Assembly: GCA_946998115.1 (NCBI GenBank)
Contig: CAMPYB010000006.1
Span: 1-54,877 of the forward strand
Source of the DNA: an uncultured Actinomyces sp.
Lineage (GTDB): Bacteria > Actinomycetota > Actinomycetes > Actinomycetales > Actinomycetaceae
Length of the DNA stretch: 54,877 nt
Direction of reading: 5' to 3'
Shown: positions 35,657-44,841 of the stretch, piece by piece
How positions within the stretch are numbered: position 1 is the first letter of the stretch
How the letters are laid out: each line of letters begins with the position of its first letter
Position numbers and translations under genes: made by a program
Notes under the pieces: model-generated
What the model saw: the letters and a program-made list of their open reading frames with translations, nothing else
Database searches by the model: none
What the model was told of the DNA's origin: nothing

Positions 35657-36370
35657 ATGATAGCGTATAAAATTTTAAAAATATTAGCAGGGTCTATTGT
35701 TAATTTTATTTATAAACCTACAGTAATTGGTTTAGAAAATATTCCTAAAGAAGGTCCAGCTATTTTGGCTTCAAATCATTTATCTGTAGTTGATTCACTA
35801 TTTTTACCTTTAGCTGTAGATAGACAAATAGTTTTTATCGGAAAATCAGATTATTTTACTGGTAAATCATTAAAAGGTAGGATTATTGCGTCTTTTATGA
35901 AATCTATGGGAGTTATACCTGTCGATAGAAGTGGCGGAAAAGGACAGTCAGCTTTGGATAAAGCACTTGAAAGATTGGAAAGTGGTGAATTGTTTGGCAT
36001 TTATCCGGAAGGTACTAGAAGCCCTAACGGTAAATTGTATAAAGGTAAAGTTGGAGTTGCCAAATTAGCTTTGCAATCAGGTGCACCTATAATTCCCGTG
36101 GCTATGGTTGGAACAGATATAGCACAACCTATAGGTAAAAAGTTACCTTTACGTGGTGTACCTATACAAACAAGAATAGGGAAAGCTATAGATATATCTA
36201 AATATGAAAATATTACGGATAGGCATGAATTATATAGAACCATTACTGATGAATTAATGCGTCAAATACAGAAAATGTCTGGTCAAGATTATGTAGATAA
36301 ATATGCTGCTGATGTTAAAAAAGATTTAGCTAAAAAAGGATTATTTGATGGTCCTATACCTAATGGATAG
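35657..36370 (+). CDS. 1-acyl-sn-glycerol-3-phosphate acyltransferase (PlsC family)
   Basis: A 237-residue lysophospholipid acyltransferase that makes phosphatidic acid at the membrane. The catalytic HX4D motif is H41-D46 (NHLSVVD). The substrate motif is YPEGTRS, and a hydrophobic N-terminus anchors it. I chose ATG 35657, which has GAGGG a few bases upstream. An earlier in-frame ATG at 35645 directly follows the glk stop codon and would add four residues. It lies between glucokinase and phosphofructokinase; the same order occurs in other actinobacteria. Confidence 0.88.
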   Translation: MIAYKILKILAGSIVNFIYKPTVIGLENIPKEGPAILASNHLSVVDSLFLPLAVDRQIVFIGKSDYFTGKSLKGRIIASFMKSMGVIPVDRSGGKGQSALDKALERLESGELFGIYPEGTRSPNGKLYKGKVGVAKLALQSGAPIIPVAMVGTDIAQPIGKKLPLRGVPIQTRIGKAIDISKYENITDRHELYRTITDELMRQIQKMSGQDYVDKYAADVKKDLAKKGLFDGPIPNG

Positions 36371-36403
36371 GATGAATAAAAATATTTATGTTAGGAGTTC
36401 GCA

Positions 36404-37603
36404 ATGAAAATATGCAAAGTCGCATTTTTAACTGCAGGAGGTTTCGCTCCATGTTTATCTTCTGCCATTGCTTTTTTGATTGATGAATATGTAAATGCAG
36501 ACAAGAACATTGAGTTTATCGCATATGAATATGGTTATTACGGTTTGCTGACTGGTAAGAAAATATATATTGACAATGAAGTCATAAAAAATACAAAAAT
36601 AATGCATGAATTCGGTGGTAGTCCTATTGGTAATTCTAGAGTAAAACTAACTAATACCAAAGATTTAATTGATAGAGGAATAATATTAGAAAATGAAAAT
36701 CCACTAGAAATCGCGGCCAAACAACTAGTTGCTGATAAAGTTGATGTGCTACATGTAATAGGTGGAGACGATACAAATACTACCGCGGCAGATTTAGCTA
36801 AATATTTGAAAGAACATGATTATAATTTAACTGTAGTTGGTTTGCCTAAAACGATTGACAATGATATTTTTCCTATAAAACAATCTTTAGGAGCTTTAAC
36901 AGCTGCTGAGCAAACTGCTTTGTATGCTCATAATATTATTTCTGAACATCGTTCTAATCCAAGAATGCTGATTATTCATGAAATCATGGGTAGGAATTGT
37001 GGATGGCTTACGGCAACTAGCTCTAAAATATATCATGACGATTTAAAAAATAAAAAATGGCTACCTCAAATAGGATTGTCAAAAAATAGATATGATATTC
37101 ACGCTATATATTTACCTGAAATGCATGTTGATTTTGAAAAAGAAGTAACTAGGTTGAAAAAAATAATGGATGAAAATGGAAACGTGAATATTTTTCTTTC
37201 TGAAGGAGCAGGCGTTAAAGAAATAGTTCAAGAAATGGAAAATACTAATCAAGAAGTACCCAGAGATCCTTTTGGACATGTTATGTTGGATAAAATAAAT
37301 CCTGGAGTTTGGTTTTCAAAACGTTTTGCAAAATTAATTGGTGCCCAAAAAGTATTGGTTCAAAAATCTGGTTATTTTTCTCGTTCAGCAAAAGCTAATA
37401 AATGTGATTTAGATTTAATTAAAGATGTTGTTAAAATTGCAGTAAAGAATGCTTTTGAAGGAAAAAGTGGTGTTGTTGGACAAGATGAGGAAAATAATAA
37501 TAAGCTTTCTATAATAGATTTTTCAAGAATAAAAGGTGGTAAGCCTTTTGATATAAAACAACACTGGTTTCAAACTTTATTAAAAGAAATAGGACAAATT
37601 TAA
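36404..37603 (+). CDS. pfp: Pyrophosphate-dependent 6-phosphofructokinase
   Basis: A 399-residue phosphofructokinase of the PPi-using type. The phosphate-donor site reads GGDDTNT at residues 120-126. The extra Asp at 123 blocks ATP and marks PPi-dependent enzymes (ATP enzymes have GGDGS). The catalytic stretch is PKTIDND at 148-154, again the PPi-type spelling. The enzyme reversibly makes fructose 1,6-bisphosphate from fructose 6-phosphate with PPi, saving ATP. The start is ATG with TAGGAG upstream. It follows plsC by 33 bases. Donor specificity is inferred from these residues. Confidence 0.9.
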   Translation: MKICKVAFLTAGGFAPCLSSAIAFLIDEYVNADKNIEFIAYEYGYYGLLTGKKIYIDNEVIKNTKIMHEFGGSPIGNSRVKLTNTKDLIDRGIILENENPLEIAAKQLVADKVDVLHVIGGDDTNTTAADLAKYLKEHDYNLTVVGLPKTIDNDIFPIKQSLGALTAAEQTALYAHNIISEHRSNPRMLIIHEIMGRNCGWLTATSSKIYHDDLKNKKWLPQIGLSKNRYDIHAIYLPEMHVDFEKEVTRLKKIMDENGNVNIFLSEGAGVKEIVQEMENTNQEVPRDPFGHVMLDKINPGVWFSKRFAKLIGAQKVLVQKSGYFSRSAKANKCDLDLIKDVVKIAVKNAFEGKSGVVGQDEENNNKLSIIDFSRIKGGKPFDIKQHWFQTLLKEIGQI

Positions 37604-37700
37604 ATGAATGAATATTTGATTTAGAATATGCAAATATTAATAAGCATGAATTTTATCTGAAAACAATGTTTTTTCTAATAATTTTTTCTATTTTTTTCTG

Positions 37701-37706
37701 TATAAT
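37701..37706 (+). promoter_or_regulatory. Candidate -10 element for the PASTA kinase gene
   Basis: A perfect TATAAT preceded by TG lies in the 175-base gap before the kinase, 73 bases upstream of its start. The -35 region is only T-rich. The position is suitable, but the evidence is limited to this hexamer. Confidence 0.4.
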
Positions 37707-37778
37707 GGATTATTGTATGAGAATAAACTAGCCTGAATGTTTCTAAATAAAACTAAGGTATTATGAGGACTATAAAGA

Positions 37779-40010
37779 GTGGATATGTCTGAGTTAGATG
37801 ATGATAAACGAATTGATGCTAGTAAAGTTCCTTCGACTCTGGGTAGTGTAGATAATTTTATTGGAACTGTTATTGATGACCGTTATAAAATAAAATCGCG
37901 TATTGCCAGAGGTGGAATGGCAACAGTATATAGAGCCCAGGACAGAAGACTTGATCGCGTCGTCGCTATAAAAATTATGCATCCTCATTTGGCTGAATCG
38001 CCTGATTTTATTGCGCGTTTCCGTAGAGAAGCTAGAGCTGCAGCAAGTTTGACTCATCCCGGAGTGGTAGCTATACATGACCAAGGTATAGTAAATGGCT
38101 CTGGATATCTTGTTATGGAACTCATTGAAGGACCTAATTTGCGTACATTGATAAAACGCGAAGGGTGCTTCACATTAGGTAAAAGTTTAAATATAATTTT
38201 GGAAATTTTACAAGCTTTAAACGCTGCTCATAATGCTGGTATAGTTCACAGAGATATGAAACCCGAAAATGTTTTAATGACTCCTTATCATCAAGTTAAA
38301 GTTGCTGATTTTGGTTTAGCGCGAGCTGTTTCTGAAACTACTGCTGCAACTACTAGTAGTATTTTAGGTACTGTTTCATATATGGCTCCTGAAATTATTA
38401 CTAGTGGTAGTGCTGATTGTAAAACTGATATATATGCAACTGGCATAATGCTTTATGAGCTTATCACGGGACATACTCCTCTTAGTGGATCTACGCCTAT
38501 ACAGATTGCTTATAAGCATGTACATGAGCCTATGCCTAGTATATGTAGTGAACTAAACTGGGTTCCAGTTGAAGTTGAGAATATTATTAATATGTTTACT
38601 GACAGAGATATGAATTCTCGACCTGATGCCAGTGCGTCAATTAATATGATTAAAGAGCTTTTGCGCGCTCTGCCTGCAGATGTATTAAATAAAAAAGCTG
38701 ATGTTGAACCGCAGTTACCTTTAGATGATAATGATAAAGAAACAGAGTATGATTCAGGAGCTACTTCTGCTTTATCATATAGTAGCGGAACAATGGCACT
38801 CAATATGAATGAAAGTGCATATAAACCTGTAGGATTAAAAAATCGTTTTAAAGAAAGTTTAAAGCATAATAAAAATTTAGTTGATAGTAATGATTCATCG
38901 GATTCACCAGAACATGAAAAAAATATTATATCTGATGGAAATACAGAAAATGTTGATAATGAACAATCTGTGAAACTTTTAAGTGATAGATCTTCTGATG
39001 AGCATATAGAAAATAATGATATGTCTACGCCTGTTGAAGGTATAAGCGTGCCAGAAATATCTAATGTAGTTACTGGAGATGTCTGTAAAAATACTGAAAA
39101 AGAAACAAAAACTTGTAACACTAAAACACTAATCAAGAGTAAAAAATTGTGGATAAGTATATTATCTATAATCGTAATAGCATGCTTTGCGTCTTGGTGG
39201 TTTATTTTAGGTCCTGGTTCTTATAAGAATGTTCCTGTTGTAACTAATTTTACAGTTGAAAGAGCAGTTAAAATATTAAATAATGACGATATCATATTTG
39301 ATAAAAAATTTGTGTACAGTGATACTATACCTAAAGATAAGGTAGTTGGAACTGATCCTAAAGGAAAAGTTTATAGGAATCGTAGAGTTAAATTGTTAAT
39401 ATCAAAAGGTGTTCAGCAAATAAATATTCCAAATATTTCAAATTTAACTCCTGAAGAAGCAAGAAAAGTTCTTTTGAAAGCAAATTTAAAAGTCAATAAA
39501 GATATTTCACAAGTATGGTCTGATGATGTAGAAAAAGGAAAAGTAGCCTCTACAGATCCTGCTGCAGGAACTGTTATTCCACATACAAAATTTGTAACTA
39601 TCCAAGTTTCTAAAGGAAGAGAACCTATAAATGTTCCAAATATTGTAGGTAAACCGTTAGATCAAGCGCAAAAAACTCTTGCTGATTCCGGGCTAAAAGC
39701 TGAATTTAGTGAAGATTTTTCTGATGGTGTTCCAAAAGGTGCTGTAGTAAGTCAATCACCTGGACCAAATACTACATTGTATAGAAATGATATAGTACGC
39801 TTTGTAGTATCTAAAGGACCAAGGACTATACCTGTGCCAGATGTATTTGGAAAATCTGTGGGTGAAGCAACAAATATTTTACAGGGAGCAGGTTTTAAAG
39901 TAAGCATTAACAAAGTATTCGGCGGAGTATTCGGAATAGTTCGTTCCACTACTCCTGGAGCTGGAAGCCAATTGCAACCTGGAAGTACTATAACAGTAAC
40001 TGTATTGTAG
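37779..40010 (+). CDS. PknL-like transmembrane Ser/Thr protein kinase with PASTA repeats
   Basis: A 743-residue eukaryotic-like kinase. The cytoplasmic kinase domain spans about residues 35-300. It has the glycine loop ARGGMATVY, catalytic K65, HRDMKPEN at 157-164, DFG, and SYMAPE. An acidic Ser/Asp/Glu-rich linker follows (about 305-450). One membrane helix lies near 455-478, then four PASTA repeats reach the C-terminus (starts such as NVPVVTNFT, NIPNISNLT, NVPNIVGKP, PVPDVFGKS). PASTA domains sense peptidoglycan fragments or lipid II, so it likely tunes wall growth and division. GTG 37779 or ATG 37785 could be the start. In actinobacteria pknL-type kinases neighbour a polyprenyl synthase; here the pyr operon lies between them. 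Confidence 0.92.
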   Translation: MDMSELDDDKRIDASKVPSTLGSVDNFIGTVIDDRYKIKSRIARGGMATVYRAQDRRLDRVVAIKIMHPHLAESPDFIARFRREARAAASLTHPGVVAIHDQGIVNGSGYLVMELIEGPNLRTLIKREGCFTLGKSLNIILEILQALNAAHNAGIVHRDMKPENVLMTPYHQVKVADFGLARAVSETTAATTSSILGTVSYMAPEIITSGSADCKTDIYATGIMLYELITGHTPLSGSTPIQIAYKHVHEPMPSICSELNWVPVEVENIINMFTDRDMNSRPDASASINMIKELLRALPADVLNKKADVEPQLPLDDNDKETEYDSGATSALSYSSGTMALNMNESAYKPVGLKNRFKESLKHNKNLVDSNDSSDSPEHEKNIISDGNTENVDNEQSVKLLSDRSSDEHIENNDMSTPVEGISVPEISNVVTGDVCKNTEKETKTCNTKTLIKSKKLWISILSIIVIACFASWWFILGPGSYKNVPVVTNFTVERAVKILNNDDIIFDKKFVYSDTIPKDKVVGTDPKGKVYRNRRVKLLISKGVQQINIPNISNLTPEEARKVLLKANLKVNKDISQVWSDDVEKGKVASTDPAAGTVIPHTKFVTIQVSKGREPINVPNIVGKPLDQAQKTLADSGLKAEFSEDFSDGVPKGAVVSQSPGPNTTLYRNDIVRFVVSKGPRTIPVPDVFGKSVGEATNILQGAGFKVSINKVFGGVFGIVRSTTPGAGSQLQPGSTITVTVL

Positions 40011-40240
40011 TTGAATATTTTTATTTGATCTTACTTAAAACTGGCAGATATTAATATAAATATTGAACTAGAGTAGTACTAGCTATAAATGTTATAGTGT
40101 TGTAATTTTGTTTGTTTGAACAAAAAGTAAAAAAGAAAAGAACATGCTTAGCGACGAATGTTCATTTAAAATGTACAACAGTAGCTGAGCATATTCTTTT
40201 CTTGAATAAATTCTCAAATAAAGAAAACTATTGCCGATTA

Positions 40241-40657
40241 TTATTTAGCTTTTGTTTCACAATATATGCAACGATATATACCATTTTCTCTATCAGTTAA
40301 TTTGAATGTTTGTTCTAATTCTTGCTCTATTGACGTTATGCAACGAGGATTTTTACAATAAATAACGTCTGTAATTATTTCTGGTAATTTTGGATTAATT
40401 TTTTCAAGCAATTTGCCTTTACGAATAATATTAACAGTAATATGCGGGTCAATAAAACCTAATATTTCATAATTTATATCAAGTAATGTATTGACTTTTA
40501 AAATGTCTTTTTGTCCTAATTTTTTGCTTGTAGCATTTTCTATAAGAGCTATTTGGCATTTTAATGAATCAAGTTTCAAATAATGGTACAGTTGCATTCC
40601 TTTGCCTGCTGGAATGTGGTCTATAACAATTCCTTCAGTAATTGAACCGATAATCAT
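40241..40657 (-). CDS. pyrI: Aspartate carbamoyltransferase regulatory chain
   Basis: PyrI, the nucleotide-binding regulatory subunit of ATCase. The 138 residues have the N-terminal allosteric domain (GIVIDHIPAGKGMQLYHYL). The C-terminal zinc domain has C-x4-C (CKNPRC) and C-x2-C (CIYC) near residues 108-135. Zinc-bound PyrI joins PyrB trimers into a dodecamer and confers feedback by CTP and ATP. It overlaps pyrB by four bases, so synthesis of the two chains is coupled. It is the last gene of the pyr operon. PyrI occurs in Bifidobacterium but not in most actinobacteria, which helps place the organism. Confidence 0.93.
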   Translation of the reverse strand: MIIGSITEGIVIDHIPAGKGMQLYHYLKLDSLKCQIALIENATSKKLGQKDILKVNTLLDINYEILGFIDPHITVNIIRKGKLLEKINPKLPEIITDVIYCKNPRCITSIEQELEQTFKLTDRENGIYRCIYCETKAK

Positions 40658-41571
40658 AGTTTTACCCCCAAAAGTTTTAAAATTAATGCCATTCTTATAA
40701 ATTTTCCAAATTTTACTTGTTTAAAATATGCTGCGCGAGGATCGCTGTCTATGTTTGTTGCAATTTCATTTACTCGAGGTAATGGGTGCAAAATAATTAA
40801 ATCTTTTTTAGCGTTTTCTAATTTATCCTTTGTAAGAATATAGGTATTTTTCAAACGCAAATAATCTGCTTCATTAAAGAAACGTTCTTTTTGTACTCGA
40901 GTCATATATAAAATATCTAGTTTTGGCATATTTTCACAAAGATCAGTTACTTGTTCATATTCAATATTATTTTTATCTAATATTTCAGTGCGAACATGCT
41001 CAGGTATACGTAATTCTTCAGGTGATATGAGAACAAACTTTATATTTTTGTAACGGCTCATTGCTGTGATTAATGAGTGAACAGTACGACCGAATTTTAA
41101 ATCACCGCAGCAACCTATAACAAGATTGTCTAAACGTCCTTTTTCTTGTTCAATAGTTAAAAGGTCAGTGAGCGTTTGTGTAGGATGATTATGTCCACCA
41201 TCACCAGCATTAATAACTGGAATATCTACTGCTTTAGAAGCGACAAAAGGTGCACCTTCTTTTGGATGACGCATTGCTATGATATCAGCAAAACAAGCTA
41301 CTGTACGAGCAGTATCTGCAACACTTTCTCCTTTTGTGACTGATGAAGCTGATGCGTCTGAAAAACCTATAACATTTCCTCCGAGATTAAGCATTGCTGA
41401 TTCAAAACTAAGACGCGTACGTGTTGATGGCTCATAAAATAGCGTTGCAATTGTCTTGCCTTGACAAGCTTTTGCGTATTTTTTAGGTTGATTAATGATA
41501 TCGCGTGCTGTAGTAATAAGATCACTAATATCATTAGTATGTAGATCTAAAATATCAATTAAATCTTTCAT
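40654..41571 (-). CDS. pyrB: Aspartate carbamoyltransferase catalytic chain
   Basis: PyrB condenses carbamoyl phosphate with aspartate, the committed step of UMP synthesis. The 305-residue chain has the carbamoyl-phosphate loop STRTR at residues 49-53 in YEPSTRTRLSFE. HNHPTQTL lies mid-sequence, and HPLPR in the aspartate domain. The length fits the PyrI-associated type. The Shine-Dalgarno AAAGGA precedes ATG 41571. It follows pyrE by 30 bases and overlaps pyrI. Confidence 0.97.
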   Translation of the reverse strand: MKDLIDILDLHTNDISDLITTARDIINQPKKYAKACQGKTIATLFYEPSTRTRLSFESAMLNLGGNVIGFSDASASSVTKGESVADTARTVACFADIIAMRHPKEGAPFVASKAVDIPVINAGDGGHNHPTQTLTDLLTIEQEKGRLDNLVIGCCGDLKFGRTVHSLITAMSRYKNIKFVLISPEELRIPEHVRTEILDKNNIEYEQVTDLCENMPKLDILYMTRVQKERFFNEADYLRLKNTYILTKDKLENAKKDLIILHPLPRVNEIATNIDSDPRAAYFKQVKFGKFIRMALILKLLGVKL

Positions 41572-41601
41572 AATTTTCCTTTCTTATAATAGTTATAATA
41601 T

Positions 41602-42240
41602 TTATTCTGATATATGAATCCATCTTTCATCTTTAGGATTATCTCTGAAATGTTTGAGTTTATTTACATCAGATATTTTTATATATTCTTCTTCAACAGC
41701 GGCTTCAATTACTGCATCAAAATTTGTTAAACTATAATTCTTTATATTTGCATCTATAAATGCTTGTTCGCTCTTGGCCATTTGATAAGTAAATATTGAT
41801 GCTATTCCTAGTACTTCAGCTCCATTATTTTTTAAAATATTTACCACTTCCAACACGCTACCACCTGTTGAAATAAGGTCTTCAATTACAACAACTTTTG
41901 TATTTTTTGGCATATAGCCTTCGATTTGGTTTTTTCTTCCATGATCTTTTGCGCCACCTCGCACATACCCCATAGGTAAATTTAAACGTTCAGCAACTAA
42001 AGCAGCATGAGCAATTCCAGCAGTACTTGTTCCCATAATCATTTGACATTCTGGAAAATGAGTTTTAATAGTTGAAGCTAAAGCATTTTCTACATCAATT
42101 CTTACATTAGGAAAAGAAAGTATTAATCGATTGTCGCAATATATAGGGCTTTTTATACCGCTTGCCCAAATAAATGGTTCTTCTGGTCGTAGAAATATAG
42201 CTCGAATAGATAATAAGTGTTTAGCGATTGATGTTGTCAT
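41602..42240 (-). CDS. pyrE: Orotate phosphoribosyltransferase
   Basis: PyrE attaches orotate to PRPP to make OMP. The 212-residue protein has the PRPP-binding motif VVVIEDLISTGGS at residues 116-128. It also has the catalytic loop region with Lys/Asp/His (GGAKDHGRKNQIEG), and an N-terminal FIWASGIKSPIYCDNR segment binding orotate. The start has an excellent AAAGGAGG Shine-Dalgarno. It is separate from pyrF (58-base gap), in contrast to fused forms in some bacteria. It lies in the middle of the pyr operon. Confidence 0.96.
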   Translation of the reverse strand: MTTSIAKHLLSIRAIFLRPEEPFIWASGIKSPIYCDNRLILSFPNVRIDVENALASTIKTHFPECQMIMGTSTAGIAHAALVAERLNLPMGYVRGGAKDHGRKNQIEGYMPKNTKVVVIEDLISTGGSVLEVVNILKNNGAEVLGIASIFTYQMAKSEQAFIDANIKNYSLTNFDAVIEAAVEEEYIKISDVNKLKHFRDNPKDERWIHISE

Positions 42241-42298
42241 AAATCCTCCTTTTGTAAATGTTTTATAGGTATAAAATGTCGATTGTTTAGGTTTATAT

Positions 42299-43000
42299 TT
42301 ATATTGGTTTCACAAAATCATTTACGGCTTTTTGATATACAGTTAACGGGTCTTGCGCTCTAGTAATTGGGCGCCCCATAACAATATAGTCACTACCAAG
42401 ATGTAATGCTTGTTCGGGTGTTGTAACGCGTTTTTGATCTCCTAAATCATTTTGTTCAAATCTAACTCCTGGTGTCACTGTTAAGAAGCCTTTGCCACAA
42501 GATTCATGAATTAATGGTGATTCTAGCGGTGAGCATACAACACCATCAAGTCCAGCATTTTTTGCTAAATTTGCATAATGCACTACAGTATCTTGCATAT
42601 TGGAATTTATGAGTAAGTCTTTTTGTAATTCTTCTTCACTTGTAGAAGTAAGTTGTGTTACTGCTAATAAAAGAGGTCTATTAGGAATGTTTTTTATGCG
42701 TTCTGCACTAGCTTCTAACATTTTGCTAGTGCCACTTGCGTGTACATTTATTAAATCTACTTTTAATTTTGCTAGTACTGCTATAGTTGATGCGACTGTA
42801 TTTGGAATATCATGCATTTTCAGATCTAGAAAAATTTTATGTCCACGTTTTTTAATTGTTTGTATTATACTAGGTCCTTCAGCGTAAAATAATTCCATAC
42901 CAATTTTTACAAATGGTTTATTTTTTTGAAATATATCTAAAAAATCTAGGCATTGTTTTCCTGATGGAAAATCACATGCAATAATTACATCTTTTCCCAT
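42299..43000 (-). CDS. pyrF: Orotidine 5'-phosphate decarboxylase
   Basis: PyrF decarboxylates OMP to UMP, the last step. The 233 residues include the catalytic block DLKMHDIP at 59-66, which holds the Lys and Asp charge relay. The C-terminal TPGVRFE and the phosphate-binding YIVMGRPI complete the site. This is the compact enterobacterial/Bacillus-like family, not the longer mycobacterial type. The Shine-Dalgarno GAAAGGA precedes ATG 43000. It lies 39 bases after pyrD. Confidence 0.96.
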   Translation of the reverse strand: MGKDVIIACDFPSGKQCLDFLDIFQKNKPFVKIGMELFYAEGPSIIQTIKKRGHKIFLDLKMHDIPNTVASTIAVLAKLKVDLINVHASGTSKMLEASAERIKNIPNRPLLLAVTQLTSTSEEELQKDLLINSNMQDTVVHYANLAKNAGLDGVVCSPLESPLIHESCGKGFLTVTPGVRFEQNDLGDQKRVTTPEQALHLGSDYIVMGRPITRAQDPLTVYQKAVNDFVKPI

Positions 43001-43039
43001 TTTTTATTCCTTTCAAATAAATCTATATTTTCATTTCAA

Positions 43040-43999
43040 TTATTTTTCATGCGCAATACCTATGATTTGCTCAATTTGATTTACTTTGAGTTTATCTAGT
43101 TGGTGCGGTAAATTTTCAATAATTTTAGGGCAACACAATGGGTCAATTAAGTTTTGTGCTCCAATTTGTACTGCACTTGCACCTGCCATCATCATTTCTA
43201 TAACATCTTCGGCACAAGAAATACCTCCCATACCTATTATTGGAATTTTTACTGATTTATATACATCCCAAACCATTCTTAAGGCTATTGGGAAAATTGC
43301 TGGTCCTGATAATCCTCCAGTTATGTTTTTCAATATAGGTGAACTTTTTTGAATATCTATACGCATTCCTAAAAGAGTATTTATCAAAGATAATCCATCT
43401 GCACCTTCATTTTCACACGCTTTAGCAATGGACACTATGTCAGTAACATTAGGTGAGAGTTTAATATATATTGGTTTTTTTGTGGTTTTTCTAATTGCTG
43501 AAACCACTTTTGATGCTTGCTCACAACTTACACCAAAACTCATTCCACCACTATGAACATTAGGGCAGGATATATTTATTTCAAAAATTGCTATTTGTGG
43601 TGATTCATCTAATATTTCTACGGCTTGTACATATTCATCAACTGAAAATCCGCTCACATTTGCAATTATCTGTTTATTATATACTTTGCTAAGTTTTGGT
43701 AATTCTTCTTTTAAAACATGTTTAGCTCCTGGATTCTGTAATCCTACGGCGTTTAACATTCCCGACGCTGTTTCACTAATACGCGGAGTGTCGTTTCCGA
43801 AACGTGGATTTATTGTTGTTCCTTTTATTGATATGGAGCCTAGACAGTTTATATCAAAAATATCCGCAAATTCATATCCGAAACCAAAAGTTCCACTTGC
43901 AGGAATTATGGGATTATCAAGTTTTATATTATTTAAATGAACAGATAATCGATTATCGCACGATGGGTCTATAATATTTGTGGTGTTTTTATTTACCAT
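43040..43999 (-). CDS. pyrD: Dihydroorotate dehydrogenase, class 1B catalytic subunit
   Basis: The FMN-containing catalytic subunit of class 1B DHODH, which passes electrons from dihydroorotate via PyrK to NAD+. It has the substrate loop NISCPNVHSGG, containing the catalytic Cys that marks class 1. ASGTFGFGYEF lies at the N-terminus, and the FMN phosphate site GMGGIS lies at the C-terminus. I start it at ATG 43999. A CAGGAGAC Shine-Dalgarno precedes that codon, and it directly follows the pyrK stop (taa at 43993-43995 overlaps the gene start region). The longer in-frame ORF from 44098 lies inside pyrK and its extra 33 residues look non-homologous. Confidence 0.93.
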   Translation of the reverse strand: MVNKNTTNIIDPSCDNRLSVHLNNIKLDNPIIPASGTFGFGYEFADIFDINCLGSISIKGTTINPRFGNDTPRISETASGMLNAVGLQNPGAKHVLKEELPKLSKVYNKQIIANVSGFSVDEYVQAVEILDESPQIAIFEINISCPNVHSGGMSFGVSCEQASKVVSAIRKTTKKPIYIKLSPNVTDIVSIAKACENEGADGLSLINTLLGMRIDIQKSSPILKNITGGLSGPAIFPIALRMVWDVYKSVKIPIIGMGGISCAEDVIEMMMAGASAVQIGAQNLIDPLCCPKIIENLPHQLDKLKVNQIEQIIGIAHEK

Positions 44000-44841
44000 G
44001 CTAGTGTCTCCTGTGGTATTACTGGTCCTTCTTTGCATATGCGCAATGCTCCTTTTTTTGTTTGTATAGAGCATCCCATACAGGCTCCAAACCCGCATCC
44101 CATTCTTTCTTCAAGACTAAATTGACCTGACCACTGTTTCTTTTTAGCTAAATCATAAACGGAATGAAGCATTGGCAGAGGGCCACATGTGTAAAAAATT
44201 CTAGGATTATTTTTTGTGCTAGCTGGTATTTTTTTCAATGCTTCTGTTACAAATCCTTTAGTTCCTGCTGAACCATCTGCTGTGCAAATAGTAACTTTTA
44301 GACCGAGCGCGTCAAATTCATCAGCGAGAAATATTTCATTTTCAGTGTTGAATCCTAATATTATTTCAGGTGATTGTCCTGCTTTTTGAAGCATTTTAGC
44401 TAGTCCATACAGTGGAGGAGTGCCTACGCCTCCACCGATTATTAGGGGTGATTTTGACAGCGAATTATTTTCGTTTTCTTCTTTTAATTTATTTTGATTA
44501 TATGGCATGTTATTTATGTCGGTTTTTTTATATACATTGCAAGATTTTTTATTTTCAATTTTAAATTCTTTTCCTAGCGGTAATAATAAGTCTAATTTCA
44601 TCCCTGGTGAATATGTTGCGAGTTCCGCAGTGCCACGCCCAACTACTTTATAAATTAGACGTAAACTATTAGAAGTCCAGTCGCATACTGATATAGGGCG
44701 ACGTAAAAAATATCCTGGTAATTGAATATTTACAAATTGTCCTGCTTTTACTGTAAAAAGTTCATTTCCTAATAGTTGCAGATTATATACTTTAGGAGCT
44801 ATTAATTTATTTTCTATGATAGTGAATTTTGTGTTAATCAT
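43993..44841 (-). CDS. pyrK: Dihydroorotate dehydrogenase electron transfer subunit
   Basis: PyrK carries FAD and a [2Fe-2S] cluster and hands electrons to NAD+. The 282 residues have the FAD motif RRPISV at 47-52 and an NAD-binding domain with IIGGGVGTPPLYGLA. The cluster ligands are C249, C254, C257 and C269. Between the FAD and NAD domains (about residues 96-130) there is a Lys/Asn-rich insertion, which family members usually lack. It overlaps pyrC by four bases and pyrD by seven. With PyrD it implies oxygen-independent UMP synthesis. Confidence 0.94.
   Translation of the reverse strand: MINTKFTIIENKLIAPKVYNLQLLGNELFTVKAGQFVNIQLPGYFLRRPISVCDWTSNSLRLIYKVVGRGTAELATYSPGMKLDLLLPLGKEFKIENKKSCNVYKKTDINNMPYNQNKLKEENENNSLSKSPLIIGGGVGTPPLYGLAKMLQKAGQSPEIILGFNTENEIFLADEFDALGLKVTICTADGSAGTKGFVTEALKKIPASTKNNPRIFYTCGPLPMLHSVYDLAKKKQWSGQFSLEERMGCGFGACMGCSIQTKKGALRICKEGPVIPQETLAW

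Noticed and set aside
40112..40300. Short plus-strand ORF of 62 codons overlapping the end of pyrI
   Set aside because: No Shine-Dalgarno, no recognisable sequence, and it overlaps the firmly identified pyrI on the other strand. The 230-base gap between the PASTA kinase and pyrI otherwise shows nothing convincing.
44000..44098. Longer N-terminus of PyrD (start 44098)
   Set aside because: The extra 33 residues lie within pyrK and do not look like PyrD, while ATG 43999 has a good CAGGAGAC Shine-Dalgarno.
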